A stretch of DNA of 64,000 nt from a bacterium (GTDB taxonomy: Bacteria; Cyanobacteriota; Vampirovibrionia; Gastranaerophilales; UBA9971), in contig JBAWVS010000004.1 in NCBI GenBank assembly GCA_037147175.1, positions 1-64,000 of the forward strand, read 5' to 3'. The notes under the pieces were generated by a model. The model was not told the DNA's origin and did not search any database. It saw nothing but the letters and a program-made list of their open reading frames with translations. This document shows positions 55,592 to 64,000 of this stretch, piece by piece. Position numbers and translations under genes: made by a program. Positions within the stretch are counted from its first letter, which is position 1, and the number at the start of each line of letters is the position of its first letter.

Positions 55592-56356
55592 TTAAAAATT
55601 ATTGCTCGCAGCAATAGCTCTTTGCATTGAGCAGAAAACTTTTTGTCTTGCTTTCTCATCAAATTTTATTGTTACATAACAGAAATTAAAAGAATTAATA
55701 CTACAGCCATTTTCTACAGTAAGAAGAAAACTTCCCAGAGGAGTTCCTTCGACACCTCTCGTAATTGCACCGTCAATTCTTGTTTTGTCTATATCAGGAT
55801 CGACAAAACCGGATACAAATCCTCCTAATGCTGATGCTCCTATACTTACGGCTGCTATAACTCCGTTACTTAAGGGTGATGCTGCTCCCAACGAAATAGA
55901 AGTTGCCAGACCTCCAACAAAAACCGGCGCTCTTTGCAAAACTCGTCTTACAATATTTTTATAATTAGGATCGACTATTCTGAGTTTTATAGGTTCTTTT
56001 TCTAAACATATATTACAGCCTGAACTCATTTTTATATTTGTAATTAAAAAATCAATATACGCATCAGATCTTAAGAAAAAACTGTTTTTGACCTTGACAA
56101 CTTTTCCCTCGATTATACTATCGCATGGAATTATAGTTCTATTGCCGCAATTTATATCCTCGAGAACCTTTAGTTCTATTTTATCGCAGGGTTTAGTTGT
56201 TTCGCTGCATAGCTCGGATAATGCTTTTGTCAAAACCAGATGTTCTTTTTCAAGTCTGCTTTTATAATCCGGTGTTTTTGCAGTTACGCTTTTTGAGAAA
56301 ATTTGAGTTATAAATAACATTATTAATAAAATTAATAAAATTTTATTTAATTTCAT
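55592..56356 (-). CDS. Exported protein of unknown function
   Basis: 254 residues with a clear signal peptide (residues 1-26, MKLNKILLILLIMLFITQIF then a polar SVTA end). The mature part has several cysteines (near residues 50-80 and 110-120 and near the C-terminus) that could form disulfides, a glycine/alanine-rich hydrophobic section (about 145-185) with GGFVSGFVDPDIDKTRIDG after it, and a beta-rich end. I do not recognise a family. It is probably periplasmic or surface located. Stands alone, with a bidirectional terminator-like hairpin about 120 bp upstream. Confidence 0.7.
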   Translation of the reverse strand: MKLNKILLILLIMLFITQIFSKSVTAKTPDYKSRLEKEHLVLTKALSELCSETTKPCDKIELKVLEDINCGNRTIIPCDSIIEGKVVKVKNSFFLRSDAYIDFLITNIKMSSGCNICLEKEPIKLRIVDPNYKNIVRRVLQRAPVFVGGLATSISLGAASPLSNGVIAAVSIGASALGGFVSGFVDPDIDKTRIDGAITRGVEGTPLGSFLLTVENGCSINSFNFCYVTIKFDEKARQKVFCSMQRAIAASNNF

Positions 56357-56474
56357 GTTTCAAAATACCTCTTATTTTATTAAAAGTATTTTGACAAGAA
56401 AGCTCTTAAATTTATTTAACTATTTAGTTATCTATAAGGGCTATTTATTATTTTTTCAAGACTAAAATGAGCTA

Positions 56475-56507
56475 AAAAAGACCTCCTTTTTTTAAGGAAG
56501 TCTTTTT
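56475..56507. terminator. Terminator after the NarL-type regulator gene
   Basis: AAAAAGACCTCCTT pairs with AAGGAAGTCTTTTT with one mismatch around a 5-nt T loop. On the minus strand it follows the regulator stop at 56538 and has T-rich tails. Confidence 0.7.
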
Positions 56508-56537
56508 ATTTTAGTTATACTAAAGTCCAGCGATATG

Positions 56538-57215
56538 CTAAATAATATTTTCCCTGATAGCTTTTACAGCTGCTTGAACTCTGTCATCCACACAAAGTTT
56601 TTGCAAAATGCTGCACACATGGGCTTTTGCGGTATGAACACTTACAATAAGGTCTTTTGCAATTTCTGTGTTGCTTTTTCCTTGAACTAAAAGTCTTAGA
56701 ACTTCCATTTCTCTTTCTGTGAGCTGAGCCCGTGCATCTGAAATTTCGGAAGGGTTAATAACTTTTGTAGATTGAGGCTTGGGGAAAAGATTTAATGCGA
56801 CTTTTGCAACTGCAGGATCTAACCATGCTGCTCCTTGACTGACATTTTTAAGCACATTTACAAGTGTATTTGGTTCTATATCCTTAAGACAATAAGCGTT
56901 TGCTCCTGAACCAAGAGAGGCGAGAACTTCTTCATCTCTGTCATGTGAAGTAAGAATAACGACTTTTATCTTGTCATCAAAAGCTTTTACCTGCTGTGTT
57001 GCTTCAATTCCGTTAATTCCGGGTAACCCCAGATCCATAAGAACCACATCCGGCTTTAATTCTTTAATCAAAGCCATTCCTTTTTCTCCGTCTTCAGCTT
57101 CTCCTATTACTTGAATTCCTTCAAATTCATTTAAGGAAGACCTCAAACCCACACGTGTAAGCTTATAATCTTCTACAATTACTATTCTTACAGTTGATGT
57201 TTCAATAGACTGCAT
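56538..57215 (-). CDS. NarL/FixJ-type response regulator
   Basis: 225 residues. The receiver has VEDYKLTRVGLRS and phospho-acceptor D61 in DVVLMDLGLPGINGIE, with the conserved threonine in VVILTSHDRDEE and lysine in YCLKDIEP. The C-terminal LuxR-type HTH begins near LTEREMEVLRLLVQGKSNTE and carries the usual LIVSVHTAKAHVCSILQKL helix. It binds DNA and controls transcription when phosphorylated. No kinase gene is next to it, so the partner is unknown. The upstream gap (167 bp) contains CCCTAGTCGGG, a short inverted repeat. Confidence 0.95.
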   Translation of the reverse strand: MQSIETSTVRIVIVEDYKLTRVGLRSSLNEFEGIQVIGEAEDGEKGMALIKELKPDVVLMDLGLPGINGIEATQQVKAFDDKIKVVILTSHDRDEEVLASLGSGANAYCLKDIEPNTLVNVLKNVSQGAAWLDPAVAKVALNLFPKPQSTKVINPSEISDARAQLTEREMEVLRLLVQGKSNTEIAKDLIVSVHTAKAHVCSILQKLCVDDRVQAAVKAIRENII

Positions 57216-57382
57216 AAATTTTTCCTTTTCTAATACTAGTTAAGCTAACGCCTTTTTACACTTTTAAACAATTATTTGTATTTATATTTCAAGAGCAATA
57301 CTACCATAAAATACAAATCAGATGAGCGAATTTATGAAAAATACCCTAGTCGGGTAGTAGTTGAAATTTAAAAGTATAATTT

Positions 57383-58609
57383 TTACACGTTATATTGAGA
57401 CAAAAAATCACCTGCGCTATATAGCGATCCTGCCATTATACCTATATTTTTATTTGTTACCAATCCGGTATAAATATTTATAGCTTCTTTTGTGTTTTTA
57501 GTTGTATATATTTTACATGGCATGTTTGTTTTTATCAATCTGGTTCTTAAAATTTCTGATGAAACAGCAGCACCCGAGTTTGACTGCGTAAATACTACTG
57601 TATCGCCATGCCGGAATAAAATTTCCATCACTTCTTCATAATTTTTTGTACTTATAGAAGAATAAATCCAGATTCTTTCTTTGTCGGCATAGTATAAATC
57701 AAGGCTTTCTCTCAGCAATTTGGCGGCATTCGGATTATGCGCCCCGTCAAGTATTAAATTAAACTTTTTTATATATTGAAACCTTGCCACCCATTGAACA
57801 TTTTCCAACCCATTTTTTACAGCCGAATCAGAAATATCAATTCCTTGCGCCTTTAATATTTCAATAGCCTGCACCGCAAGCGAAAGATTTTTTTTCTGCC
57901 ATAAACCCATTAAATTTGTTTCATAAAGATTGTTAACCTCTTCTGCCAATATCAAATTGCTATGGGATTGAGCAGCTTTTTCTCTTATAACCTCCAGCCC
58001 TTTGTTGTTTTTTAAAGTAATTGCAGGGGCATTTTGCTTTATAATCCCTGCTTTTTCAAAAGCAATTTTTTCGATAGTATCGCCCAGCCTGTCAACATGA
58101 TCTAAGTCAATAGTTGTTATGATTGATACTAGAGGGTTTTTGATAATATTTGTAGCATCAAGTCTTCCGCCCAGACCTGTTTCTATAACCGCAAAGTCAA
58201 TCTGCTGTTTTTTGAAATAAATAAAAGCTAAAACAGTCAGGATTTCAAATTCTGTAACATGAATCTGATTTTCTTCAGATGTTTTGATAATATCAAAAAT
58301 TAAATCTGCAAAGTCCTCTTTAGATATCTCACTTCCGCTAATTTTAATCCGTTCCGTATAATCCACAAGATGCGGGCTTGTATAAAGCCCTGTTTTATAC
58401 CCTGCATGAGTTAAAACAGAAGCAAGCATTGCGCATGTTGAGCCTTTTCCGTTAGTTCCCGCCACATGAATACATTTTATTTTTTCCTGCGGATTGTTAT
58501 AAAGCTCAAGTAAGCTCTTAACTCTATCCAGCCCGAGGTTTATATAAAACTTACCCTGAGAAGTCAGGATATCTATAGCTTTTTCGTATGAAATGATTTT
58601 ATTCGGCAT
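57383..58609 (-). CDS. folC: Bifunctional folylpolyglutamate synthase/dihydrofolate synthase
   Basis: FolC adds glutamate to dihydropteroate or folates. The P-loop VAGTNGKGSTCAMLASVL (near residue 38), LYTSPHLVDYTERIKI, ETGLGGRLDATN and LILDGAHNPNAAKLL are family signatures. The protein is about 408 residues from ATG 58609, which begins MPNKIISYEKAIDIL; the frame is open to 58636. It is a single gene between the regulator and a small unknown. Nothing unusual except the somewhat uncertain start. Confidence 0.95.
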   Translation of the reverse strand: MPNKIISYEKAIDILTSQGKFYINLGLDRVKSLLELYNNPQEKIKCIHVAGTNGKGSTCAMLASVLTHAGYKTGLYTSPHLVDYTERIKISGSEISKEDFADLIFDIIKTSEENQIHVTEFEILTVLAFIYFKKQQIDFAVIETGLGGRLDATNIIKNPLVSIITTIDLDHVDRLGDTIEKIAFEKAGIIKQNAPAITLKNNKGLEVIREKAAQSHSNLILAEEVNNLYETNLMGLWQKKNLSLAVQAIEILKAQGIDISDSAVKNGLENVQWVARFQYIKKFNLILDGAHNPNAAKLLRESLDLYYADKERIWIYSSISTKNYEEVMEILFRHGDTVVFTQSNSGAAVSSEILRTRLIKTNMPCKIYTTKNTKEAINIYTGLVTNKNIGIMAGSLYSAGDFLSQYNV

Positions 58610-58846
58610 TTTTATTTTAAGTCTCAACCTACACATGCAATTTTACTGAGAATCAGAAAAATAAACAGTTAATTAATATTAAGAATAGTTAAGAAGAATT
58701 ATTTTAAGTGCTGATATTTTATGCCGTATTTTTTAAAAAACAATGTGGAGAAAAGGTATCAATTTTTTTCTTGTGTGGACTTTAGTTATTAAGAAATCAA
58801 TAAATATAATTTATAAATTAAGTATAAAGGAAAGGAAAAGCAAAAA

Positions 58847-59317
58847 ATGATGAACGTAGCATTCAACCCAATTCAACAGAGCAAACAACAGCCAGGGTTT
58901 AGCGGAAAACAAGAAATTGTAGAAAATTTCGGAAAAGCATTAATGCATTCAGTTACGGCTGCAAGTGATATGGTGTGTGCTGAATGTAGACATTATAATA
59001 GCGGTCGTATGGAAAGTCATATAAATGCAGCCTTGTCAGATGGAACGATTTTAAAATTTTTAAAAGACCCCGGAACTTTTTTAGAGAAGCAATTATTATT
59101 GCATACTAATGAAGTAGGTTATTTGGGCACCGCAAAAGGTTCTTTGTCAGAATTAGCCTCGTACTACGGAAGTGGATTTAATGAATTTGCAGATTATTTA
59201 ACACAAATAGTTAAGAGTTATGTAAATGAACACACCGGATCAGCTTTGTATGGTAAAAAAGGCGCTATTGTTCAAGTTGATGAATTAATACAAAAAATTA
59301 AACCTAAAGCACAATAA
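58847..59317 (+). CDS. Small protein with N-terminal FSGKQ motif, hypothetical
   Basis: 156 residues (or 155 from the second ATG) with AAAGGA well placed upstream. Opens MMNVAFNPIQQSKQQPGFSGKQ, which resembles the other short ISFKG-type openings in this window. Then a helical region containing MVCAECRHYNSG with a CxxC pair, and a long helical remainder. No membrane segment. The CxxC and a nearby histidine could bind a metal, but there is no second pair. Function unknown. Confidence 0.65.
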   Translation: MMNVAFNPIQQSKQQPGFSGKQEIVENFGKALMHSVTAASDMVCAECRHYNSGRMESHINAALSDGTILKFLKDPGTFLEKQLLLHTNEVGYLGTAKGSLSELASYYGSGFNEFADYLTQIVKSYVNEHTGSALYGKKGAIVQVDELIQKIKPKAQ

Positions 59318-59354
59318 TTTATACCAATTCGCGTCCTTTAGAGTATTTTCTTTT

Positions 59355-59447
59355 TGTCATGCTGAGTGAAACGAAGCATCTGTCCATTTAAGAATCAAGT
59401 CTATAAACCTGATTAGACAGATTCTTCGGCTTTGCCTCAGAATGACA
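59355..59447. repeat. Palindromic repeat family B (93 bp)
   Basis: TGTCATGCTGAGTGAAACGAAGC at one end and GATTCTTCGGCTTTGCCTCAGAATGACA at the other form an imperfect inverted repeat. Related to 20563-20649. Lies between a plus-strand unknown gene and the minus-strand gpsA stop, and may also act as a terminator structure. Confidence 0.75.
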
Positions 59448-59490
59448 TCTTTTTGCTTTCATATTTATAATTCTTTAAGGTCTTGAATTT

Positions 59491-60498
59491 TTACACCAAT
59501 TTGTAGGTATCTTCCGGTTTTAATTTTCTTGTCATGAGCTTGTTAACAACTTCTTCCGGTTTTATATCAGTATAAACAGCCTCATAAATTGCTTCTGAAA
59601 CAGGAGTTTCTATGTTGAGCTTTTTTGAAAGCTCAACAACAGCTTTAGAAGTTTTAACGCCTTCTGCCACAGTGCCGACTTCTTTAAGAATAGCATCAAG
59701 CTTTTTGCCTTGACCTAAAAGGTATCCTACCCGATAATTTCTGCTTAAAGGGCTGCTGCATGTGGCTATTAAATCACCAACGCCGGAAAGTCCGTATAAC
59801 GTACTTGGATTCGCTCCCAAAGCCACACTTATTCTTACCATTTCGGACAGCCCTCTTGTTAAAAGAGCTCCTCTGGCGTTATCTCCCAGTCCCATTGCTT
59901 CAATAAACCCTGAAGCAATAGCTATAACGTTCTTTAAACTTCCGCCGAGCTCAACGCCAATAAGGTCGTTATTGCTATAAAGCCTGAATTTATCAAAAAC
60001 AGTAAATTTTTCCTGAACCAAATTTGCTGTTTCCATATCTTCACAAGCAACGGAAGCCGCTGTCGGAAGACCTTTCAATACTTCTTTTGCAAGAGTAGGA
60101 CCGGAAAGTACAACAACTTTATTCTCAGGCAGTTCTTGAGAAATAACTTCGCTCATCCTGTAAAGACCGGGCAGTTCAAGACCTTTGGAGGCATTCACAA
60201 CTATTTGATCTTTTGTGATGCCTGCTTCTTTAAGCTGCTGACAAACAGGTCTTATCCCTGAAGTTGCAACAACCAGAAGTATAATTTTAGCGTCTTTTAT
60301 CGCTTCTTTGAGATTAGAAGTTATTTGAACTTTGTTATCAAGCTTTATTTCAAAAGGAAACCTTGTTGATTTTGTTGTAATAAGTTCCTCGGAAAGGTCT
60401 TCTTCTCTTGACCAGAGGTAAACTTCTTCAAAATTGTCGGTTAAAAGCCTTGTAAGACATAAACCCCAACTACCCGCCCCTAAAACTGTTAATTTCAT
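59491..60498 (-). CDS. gpsA: Glycerol-3-phosphate dehydrogenase [NAD(P)+]
   Basis: GpsA makes sn-glycerol-3-phosphate from dihydroxyacetone phosphate for phospholipid synthesis. The N-terminal GAGSWGLCLTRLL dinucleotide motif, VVNASKGLELPGL, LSGPTLAKEVLKGLPTAAS and KNVIAIASGFIEAMGLGDNARGAL are present across 335 residues. The last gene of a minus-strand run with plsY and the nitroreductase; gpsA and plsY act in sequence, GpsA supplying the substrate that PlsY acylates. Confidence 0.97.
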   Translation of the reverse strand: MKLTVLGAGSWGLCLTRLLTDNFEEVYLWSREEDLSEELITTKSTRFPFEIKLDNKVQITSNLKEAIKDAKIILLVVATSGIRPVCQQLKEAGITKDQIVVNASKGLELPGLYRMSEVISQELPENKVVVLSGPTLAKEVLKGLPTAASVACEDMETANLVQEKFTVFDKFRLYSNNDLIGVELGGSLKNVIAIASGFIEAMGLGDNARGALLTRGLSEMVRISVALGANPSTLYGLSGVGDLIATCSSPLSRNYRVGYLLGQGKKLDAILKEVGTVAEGVKTSKAVVELSKKLNIETPVSEAIYEAVYTDIKPEEVVNKLMTRKLKPEDTYKLV

Positions 60499-60534
60499 TA
60501 TTTATTAAAAACCTCCAAATTAATTATATGCTTT

Positions 60535-61422
60535 TTAATAATACTGTATAGAATTAAATTTTCTTTTTATTCCCCTGTTAAATTTTTGGTCAGGATATCC
60601 CAACACAAATGCAGTTACCAGTGTTTCTCCTTTTAAGATTCCATATTTTTGTTTTAATTTTTCGTCAAAGCCGGGAACTACAGATCCTATTATACAGGTT
60701 CCTAACCCGAAAGCTTCTGCTGCTATAGAAGCATATGTTGAAGCAATAATTTGATCCTCTTTATCAAGATTCATTTCCGTTCCGTAAAATAATAATACCG
60801 CAGGTGCATTATAAAAAAGAATATCTTTTCCTTTTTTTCTTTCCTCAATAATAGTTTTTAGAAGAGTAATAACAAATTCTTTAAATATTTTGTATTTACT
60901 TTTGCCCATAAATGGTCTAAAAAGACCTAAAACAAAGGGGTTCATGATTTTCAGAAGCTTATCAAATCTTTTAACCAGCTGATCTGCAAGTTCTTGGACT
61001 TTATCAAACCCACTTATAACAAGGATTTTTGTTTCGGAAGGAGGAATGCTCACAGGTGCTGTAGAAGCTGCTTGTAAAATTTTCTCAATTATTTCCTGTT
61101 CAAGTTCTTGTTTCTTAAACTTTCTGATACTTCTTCTTTTTAGAAACAAAGAATTTACTTCATCAAAACTCGGCAAATCCTGACTTAAATCAAAAACATC
61201 ACTTTCCGAAATTGATTCCCCTGTGATTTTTATACAGCTGTTAGGACAGACCATCATACAGTTACCGCATTGAATACATCCAAATAAAGACTTTTCATTG
61301 GCTTTTATTGAATTATTATCAAGTATAAGATATTCACCTGGACAAATATTTGCACATAAAGAGCAATGTACGCATTTTGCTTCATTAATCTCAATATTTA
61401 CATGTTTTTCCTTGTTAAACAT
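60535..61422 (-). CDS. Nitroreductase with N-terminal two-cluster ferredoxin domain
   Basis: Residues about 10-55 hold two [4Fe-4S] motifs: CVHCSLCANICPGEY and GCIQCGNCMMVCPNSC. The remaining part is a nitroreductase-type flavoprotein starting RRSIRKFKKQELEQEIIEKIL and ending with AFGLGTCIIGSVVPGF and ETLVTAFVLGYPDQKFNRG. The pair suggests electron flow from iron-sulfur clusters to bound FMN. Natural substrates for this type are mostly unknown. It sits between plsY and gpsA with gaps of 16 and 36 bp. Confidence 0.92.
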   Translation of the reverse strand: MFNKEKHVNIEINEAKCVHCSLCANICPGEYLILDNNSIKANEKSLFGCIQCGNCMMVCPNSCIKITGESISESDVFDLSQDLPSFDEVNSLFLKRRSIRKFKKQELEQEIIEKILQAASTAPVSIPPSETKILVISGFDKVQELADQLVKRFDKLLKIMNPFVLGLFRPFMGKSKYKIFKEFVITLLKTIIEERKKGKDILFYNAPAVLLFYGTEMNLDKEDQIIASTYASIAAEAFGLGTCIIGSVVPGFDEKLKQKYGILKGETLVTAFVLGYPDQKFNRGIKRKFNSIQYY

Positions 61423-61438
61423 CTATATTTTCCTTTTA

Positions 61439-62050
61439 TCAATTTCTGATTTTGTTTTCGTTTCCTGAAAGAAGCCTTTTTATGTTTTCACGATGAAGAT
61501 AAACAATGTATAAAGCCCCTAAAAGACAATAAATTAGGTAACTTAAAGGCTGTTTAAATACAAACATCCATACAGGAGTAAGGAGAATAACTATTATGGA
61601 GCTTATAGAAACAATTTTTGTAAAATAAGTCAGGACAACCCAGCTCAAAATCGTAATAAGTCCAACAGGAGGGCATAATCCGAGAATTGTTCCAACACCT
61701 GAAGCAACTGATTTTCCGCCGGAAAATTTAAGAAATATTGATTTGCTGTGTCCCATAATAACCGCAACAGCAACCAGAACAGGCAAAATATGGAAACCTG
61801 AAAGAATACCCAGCTTTGAATCAATATATTTTGCTGCCAAAACAGGCAAAAGTCCTTTTAAGGCATCTACAAACATCACAAAAATATAAGCTTTCATTCC
61901 AAGAACTCTTTTTACGTTTGTAGCTCCGGTGCTTCCGCTGCCAATTTCTCTTATATCTATGCCTTTTAAGGCTTTTACAAGAATATAGCCTGTAGGAAAA
62001 GAGCCTGTAAGATAGGCAAAAATTATTGTGGTCAAATATAAAACAATCAT
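61439..62050 (-). CDS. plsY: Glycerol-3-phosphate acyltransferase PlsY
   Basis: PlsY transfers acyl groups from acyl-phosphate to glycerol-3-phosphate in the inner membrane. 203 residues with several membrane helices and the three family motifs: GSFPTGYILVKALKGIDIREIGSGSTGATN, MGHSKSIFLKFSGGKSVASG and a later short glycine-containing turn near residue 190. Second gene of the purH-plsY-nitroreductase-gpsA run (15 bp after purH). Confidence 0.95.
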   Translation of the reverse strand: MIVLYLTTIIFAYLTGSFPTGYILVKALKGIDIREIGSGSTGATNVKRVLGMKAYIFVMFVDALKGLLPVLAAKYIDSKLGILSGFHILPVLVAVAVIMGHSKSIFLKFSGGKSVASGVGTILGLCPPVGLITILSWVVLTYFTKIVSISSIIVILLTPVWMFVFKQPLSYLIYCLLGALYIVYLHRENIKRLLSGNENKIRN

Positions 62051-62065
62051 GTTAAGCCTTTCTCT

Positions 62066-63619
62066 CTAGTGTTTAAAGTGTCTTAATCCTGTCATAATCA
62101 TTGCAATTTCGTATTTTTCGGATTCTGCAATGACATCAGCGTCTTTTATGCTTCCGCCAGGTTGAATTATAGCCCCTATTCTTGACTGCATAGCCGCATG
62201 AATATTATCTACAGCAGGGAAAAATCCGTCACTTGCAATCACTGCGTCTCTTGCTTCATCACATGCCTGACTTAAAGCTATCTCCATAGAAGCAATTCTA
62301 CTTGTTTGCCCCATTCCTATTCCCAGAGTTCTAAGGTCTTTTGCAACTACTATTGCATTAGAACCTACATGCTTTACAACTTTCCAGGCAAAAAGCATAT
62401 CTTCGATTTGTTTTTCAGTTGGTTTATTAGAAGTTGCAACCTTGAAGTTATTTGCTGTAAGCTCTGCTTTGTCTGAATCCTGAATCAAAGTTCCGAACGG
62501 CAAATCTTTTATTGTATATTTTTGCGCTTGCCTGTATGCAAAGAGATTAACAGGAATTTTTACAAGCCTTAAATTTTTCTTGGTCTTGAGTATTTCGAGA
62601 GCTTCTTCTGTAAAATCAGGAGCGACAATAACTTCAAAAAATATTTTTACTGAATGTTCAGCTATTTCTTTGGTTACAGGTTCGTTTAATCCTATAATTC
62701 CTCCAAATGCACTTATAGGATCACAACAATGAGCCTTTAAGTAAGCATCTGTGATTGTATTACCAAGAGCAACACCGCAAGGATTGTTGTGTTTGATAAT
62801 GCACGCGGCAGGAACATCTATAAATTCACTGACAATATTTAATGCAGAAGCCAAATCCACCATATTGTTATAAGAAAGTTCTTTTCCATGCAAAAGCTCA
62901 AAATCTATAGTTGAATGTTTTTTGTATAAAGCTGCCTTCTGGTGAGGATTTTCCCCATATCTTAAATCCCGGACTTTATCGAGGTTTAAGCTAAATACCT
63001 GAGGCAGTCCCTCTTCTGATTCGTCCAGAAGTCTTTTTGCCAGTTGCTCTGAAATAATTGAATCATACGAAGATACATATCTGAAAGTTTGCACTGCCAG
63101 ATCTCTTCTAAGTTCATAAGTTGTATTTCCCTCATTTTCATAGAGATCATCGATAATTTTTTCATACATAGCAGTTGAAAAAACGGGGGTTACGCTGAAG
63201 AAATTTTTTGCAGCAGCTCTTAATAGAGCAACTCCGCCGATATCGATATATTCATAAAGCTTTTCTACAGGCATTTCTTGATCTTTCGAAGCTTCTTCAA
63301 AAGGGTAAAGATTTACTATAACCATATCAATAAGGTCAATATCGTTATTTTCAAGCTCTTTAATTTCCTCTTCACGATTTCTGGAGGCAAGAATACCTGC
63401 ATGAATCTTGGGATGAAGGGATTTTACTTTTCCGTTAAGAAGTTCCGTAAATCCGGTTATCTCGGAAATTTCCGTTACTTCAAGCCCGTTTTCTTTTAGT
63501 TCTTTATAAGTTCCGCCTGTTGAAATAATTTGATAGCCGAATTGATTCTGCAATTTGCCAGCAAAATCCACTATTCCGTCTTTGTCATAAACACTTATAA
63601 AAGCTTTTTTACTTCTCAT
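62066..63619 (-). CDS. purH: Bifunctional AICAR transformylase/IMP cyclohydrolase
   Basis: PurH carries out the last two steps of purine synthesis to IMP. The start at ATG 63619 is supported by AAAGGAG 8 nt upstream; a GTG 9 nt earlier is too close to that site. The cyclohydrolase half has SVYDKDGIVDFA, ISTGGTYKELKE and NLYPFEEAS; the transformylase half has RYGENPHQKAALYK, IIKHNNPCGVALG and DGFFPAVDNI and ends PGGSIKDADVIAES with MTGLRHFKH. About 517 residues, normal. It heads the run leading to plsY and gpsA. Confidence 0.98.
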   Translation of the reverse strand: MRSKKAFISVYDKDGIVDFAGKLQNQFGYQIISTGGTYKELKENGLEVTEISEITGFTELLNGKVKSLHPKIHAGILASRNREEEIKELENNDIDLIDMVIVNLYPFEEASKDQEMPVEKLYEYIDIGGVALLRAAAKNFFSVTPVFSTAMYEKIIDDLYENEGNTTYELRRDLAVQTFRYVSSYDSIISEQLAKRLLDESEEGLPQVFSLNLDKVRDLRYGENPHQKAALYKKHSTIDFELLHGKELSYNNMVDLASALNIVSEFIDVPAACIIKHNNPCGVALGNTITDAYLKAHCCDPISAFGGIIGLNEPVTKEIAEHSVKIFFEVIVAPDFTEEALEILKTKKNLRLVKIPVNLFAYRQAQKYTIKDLPFGTLIQDSDKAELTANNFKVATSNKPTEKQIEDMLFAWKVVKHVGSNAIVVAKDLRTLGIGMGQTSRIASMEIALSQACDEARDAVIASDGFFPAVDNIHAAMQSRIGAIIQPGGSIKDADVIAESEKYEIAMIMTGLRHFKH

Positions 63620-63756
63620 CCAACTCACTCCTTTAAATTTAATTCGCTGACGAATTGATAATTAATTATATGGCAATAGTTTATCGTATTCAAGAAAATA
63701 GGTTAAATCGACTGTTTATACTGAAAAGCATCACTCCTAAAAGCACTATGGCACAA

Positions 63757-64000
63757 TCATCCTAAAAAGCTCTTTAATTTATCATCAACTTTTTTCTTAA
63801 TGTCCTCTGACATTAAAATTTCTTCGGGCCATTCTCTTGTGAAACCTTCCGAGTCCCATTTTTTCGTGGCATCAATTCCCATTTTTCCGCCATAACCTGA
63901 TAAATCACAGGAATGGTCAAGCACATCAAGAGGTCCTTTAGTAATAACGCAATCTCTGGAAGGGTCTGTATTGTTAAAAATTTTCCAGCTCACCGCAGAA
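63757..64000 (-). CDS. UbiD-family decarboxylase, C-terminal part only (cut by window edge)
   Basis: Open reverse-strand frame running off the right edge. The visible 80 residues (AVSWKIFNNTDPSRD, then LDVLDHSCDLSGYGGKMGID, then ATKKWDSEGFTREWP) match the C-terminal end of UbiD-type prenyl-FMN decarboxylases, whose members act in ubiquinone or menaquinone routes. An in-frame GTG in the stretch is unlikely to be the real start because the family is much longer. The amount of sequence is too small to fix a substrate. Confidence 0.8.
   Translation of the reverse strand, partial: SAVSWKIFNNTDPSRDCVITKGPLDVLDHSCDLSGYGGKMGIDATKKWDSEGFTREWPEEILMSEDIKKKVDDKLKSFLG

Overview
The window is an AT-rich stretch of bacterial chromosome with short intergenic gaps and mostly housekeeping genes. 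Several features point to a non-photosynthetic relative of Cyanobacteria (class Vampirovibrionia/Melainabacteria, plausibly order Gastranaerophilales). The F1Fo operon has the cyanobacterial order a-c-b'-b-delta-alpha-gamma with two different b subunits. The omega subunit, L34 and YidC look cyanobacterial. The gamma subunit lacks the insertion typical of photosynthetic lineages, and several small proteins start with a short motif of the type 'NISFKG'. The lineage call is inference from these features; no search was run. I saw no rRNA, tRNA, CRISPR array, transposase or prophage.

Layout. 1-3.7 kb (minus): coaE (cut by the window edge and fused to an HD-type domain), coaD, a DUF151 nuclease-like gene and a PLP amino-acid decarboxylase. 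3.7-10.4 kb: small proteins, ligA, a hydrophobic low-complexity protein and anmK. 10.5-12.7 kb (plus): flagellar filament accessory cluster (flagellin-like fragment, FlaG-like, FliS, FliT-like). 12.8-16.2 kb: gcvPB, a membrane-anchored unknown and a GT4-type glycosyltransferase. 16.3-21.7 kb (minus): ATP synthase operon, with beta and epsilon absent. 21.8-27 kb: a small beta-rich protein, a nitrilase-family amidase, a PurD homologue with altered active-site motifs, glmU and prs.

27-37.2 kb is the main signalling island: a double-CheW protein, a REC-GAF-like-GGDEF response regulator, a sensorless chemoreceptor and a 1103-residue CheA-REC hybrid kinase. This combination resembles the Wsp system that controls c-di-GMP, but no CheR or CheB is visible. 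A second GGDEF protein close by has a broken active site and an intact inhibitory site, so it may read c-di-GMP rather than make it. A beta-lactamase-like serine hydrolase lies between them. 37.2-40 kb: GH65 disaccharide phosphorylase.

40.5-49.6 kb: mutS2, rpoZ-like, rnhC, a CBS protein, then mnmE-yidC, yidD, rnpA and rpmH on the minus strand; an opposite-strand small gene and a repeat split this last, normally compact cluster. 49.7-64 kb: proC, a Xer-type recombinase, a cation exchanger, nrnA, an amidohydrolase with a dCMP deaminase, a NarL-type regulator, folC, then a purH-plsY-nitroreductase-gpsA run and the C-terminal end of a UbiD-family decarboxylase.

Two families of short palindromic repeats recur in the gaps. 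Family A carries GTCATTGCGAG/CTCGCAATGAC ends and includes two 114-bp copies in opposite orientation. Family B carries TGTCATnCTGAG-type ends; one copy sits inside the ATP synthase operon.
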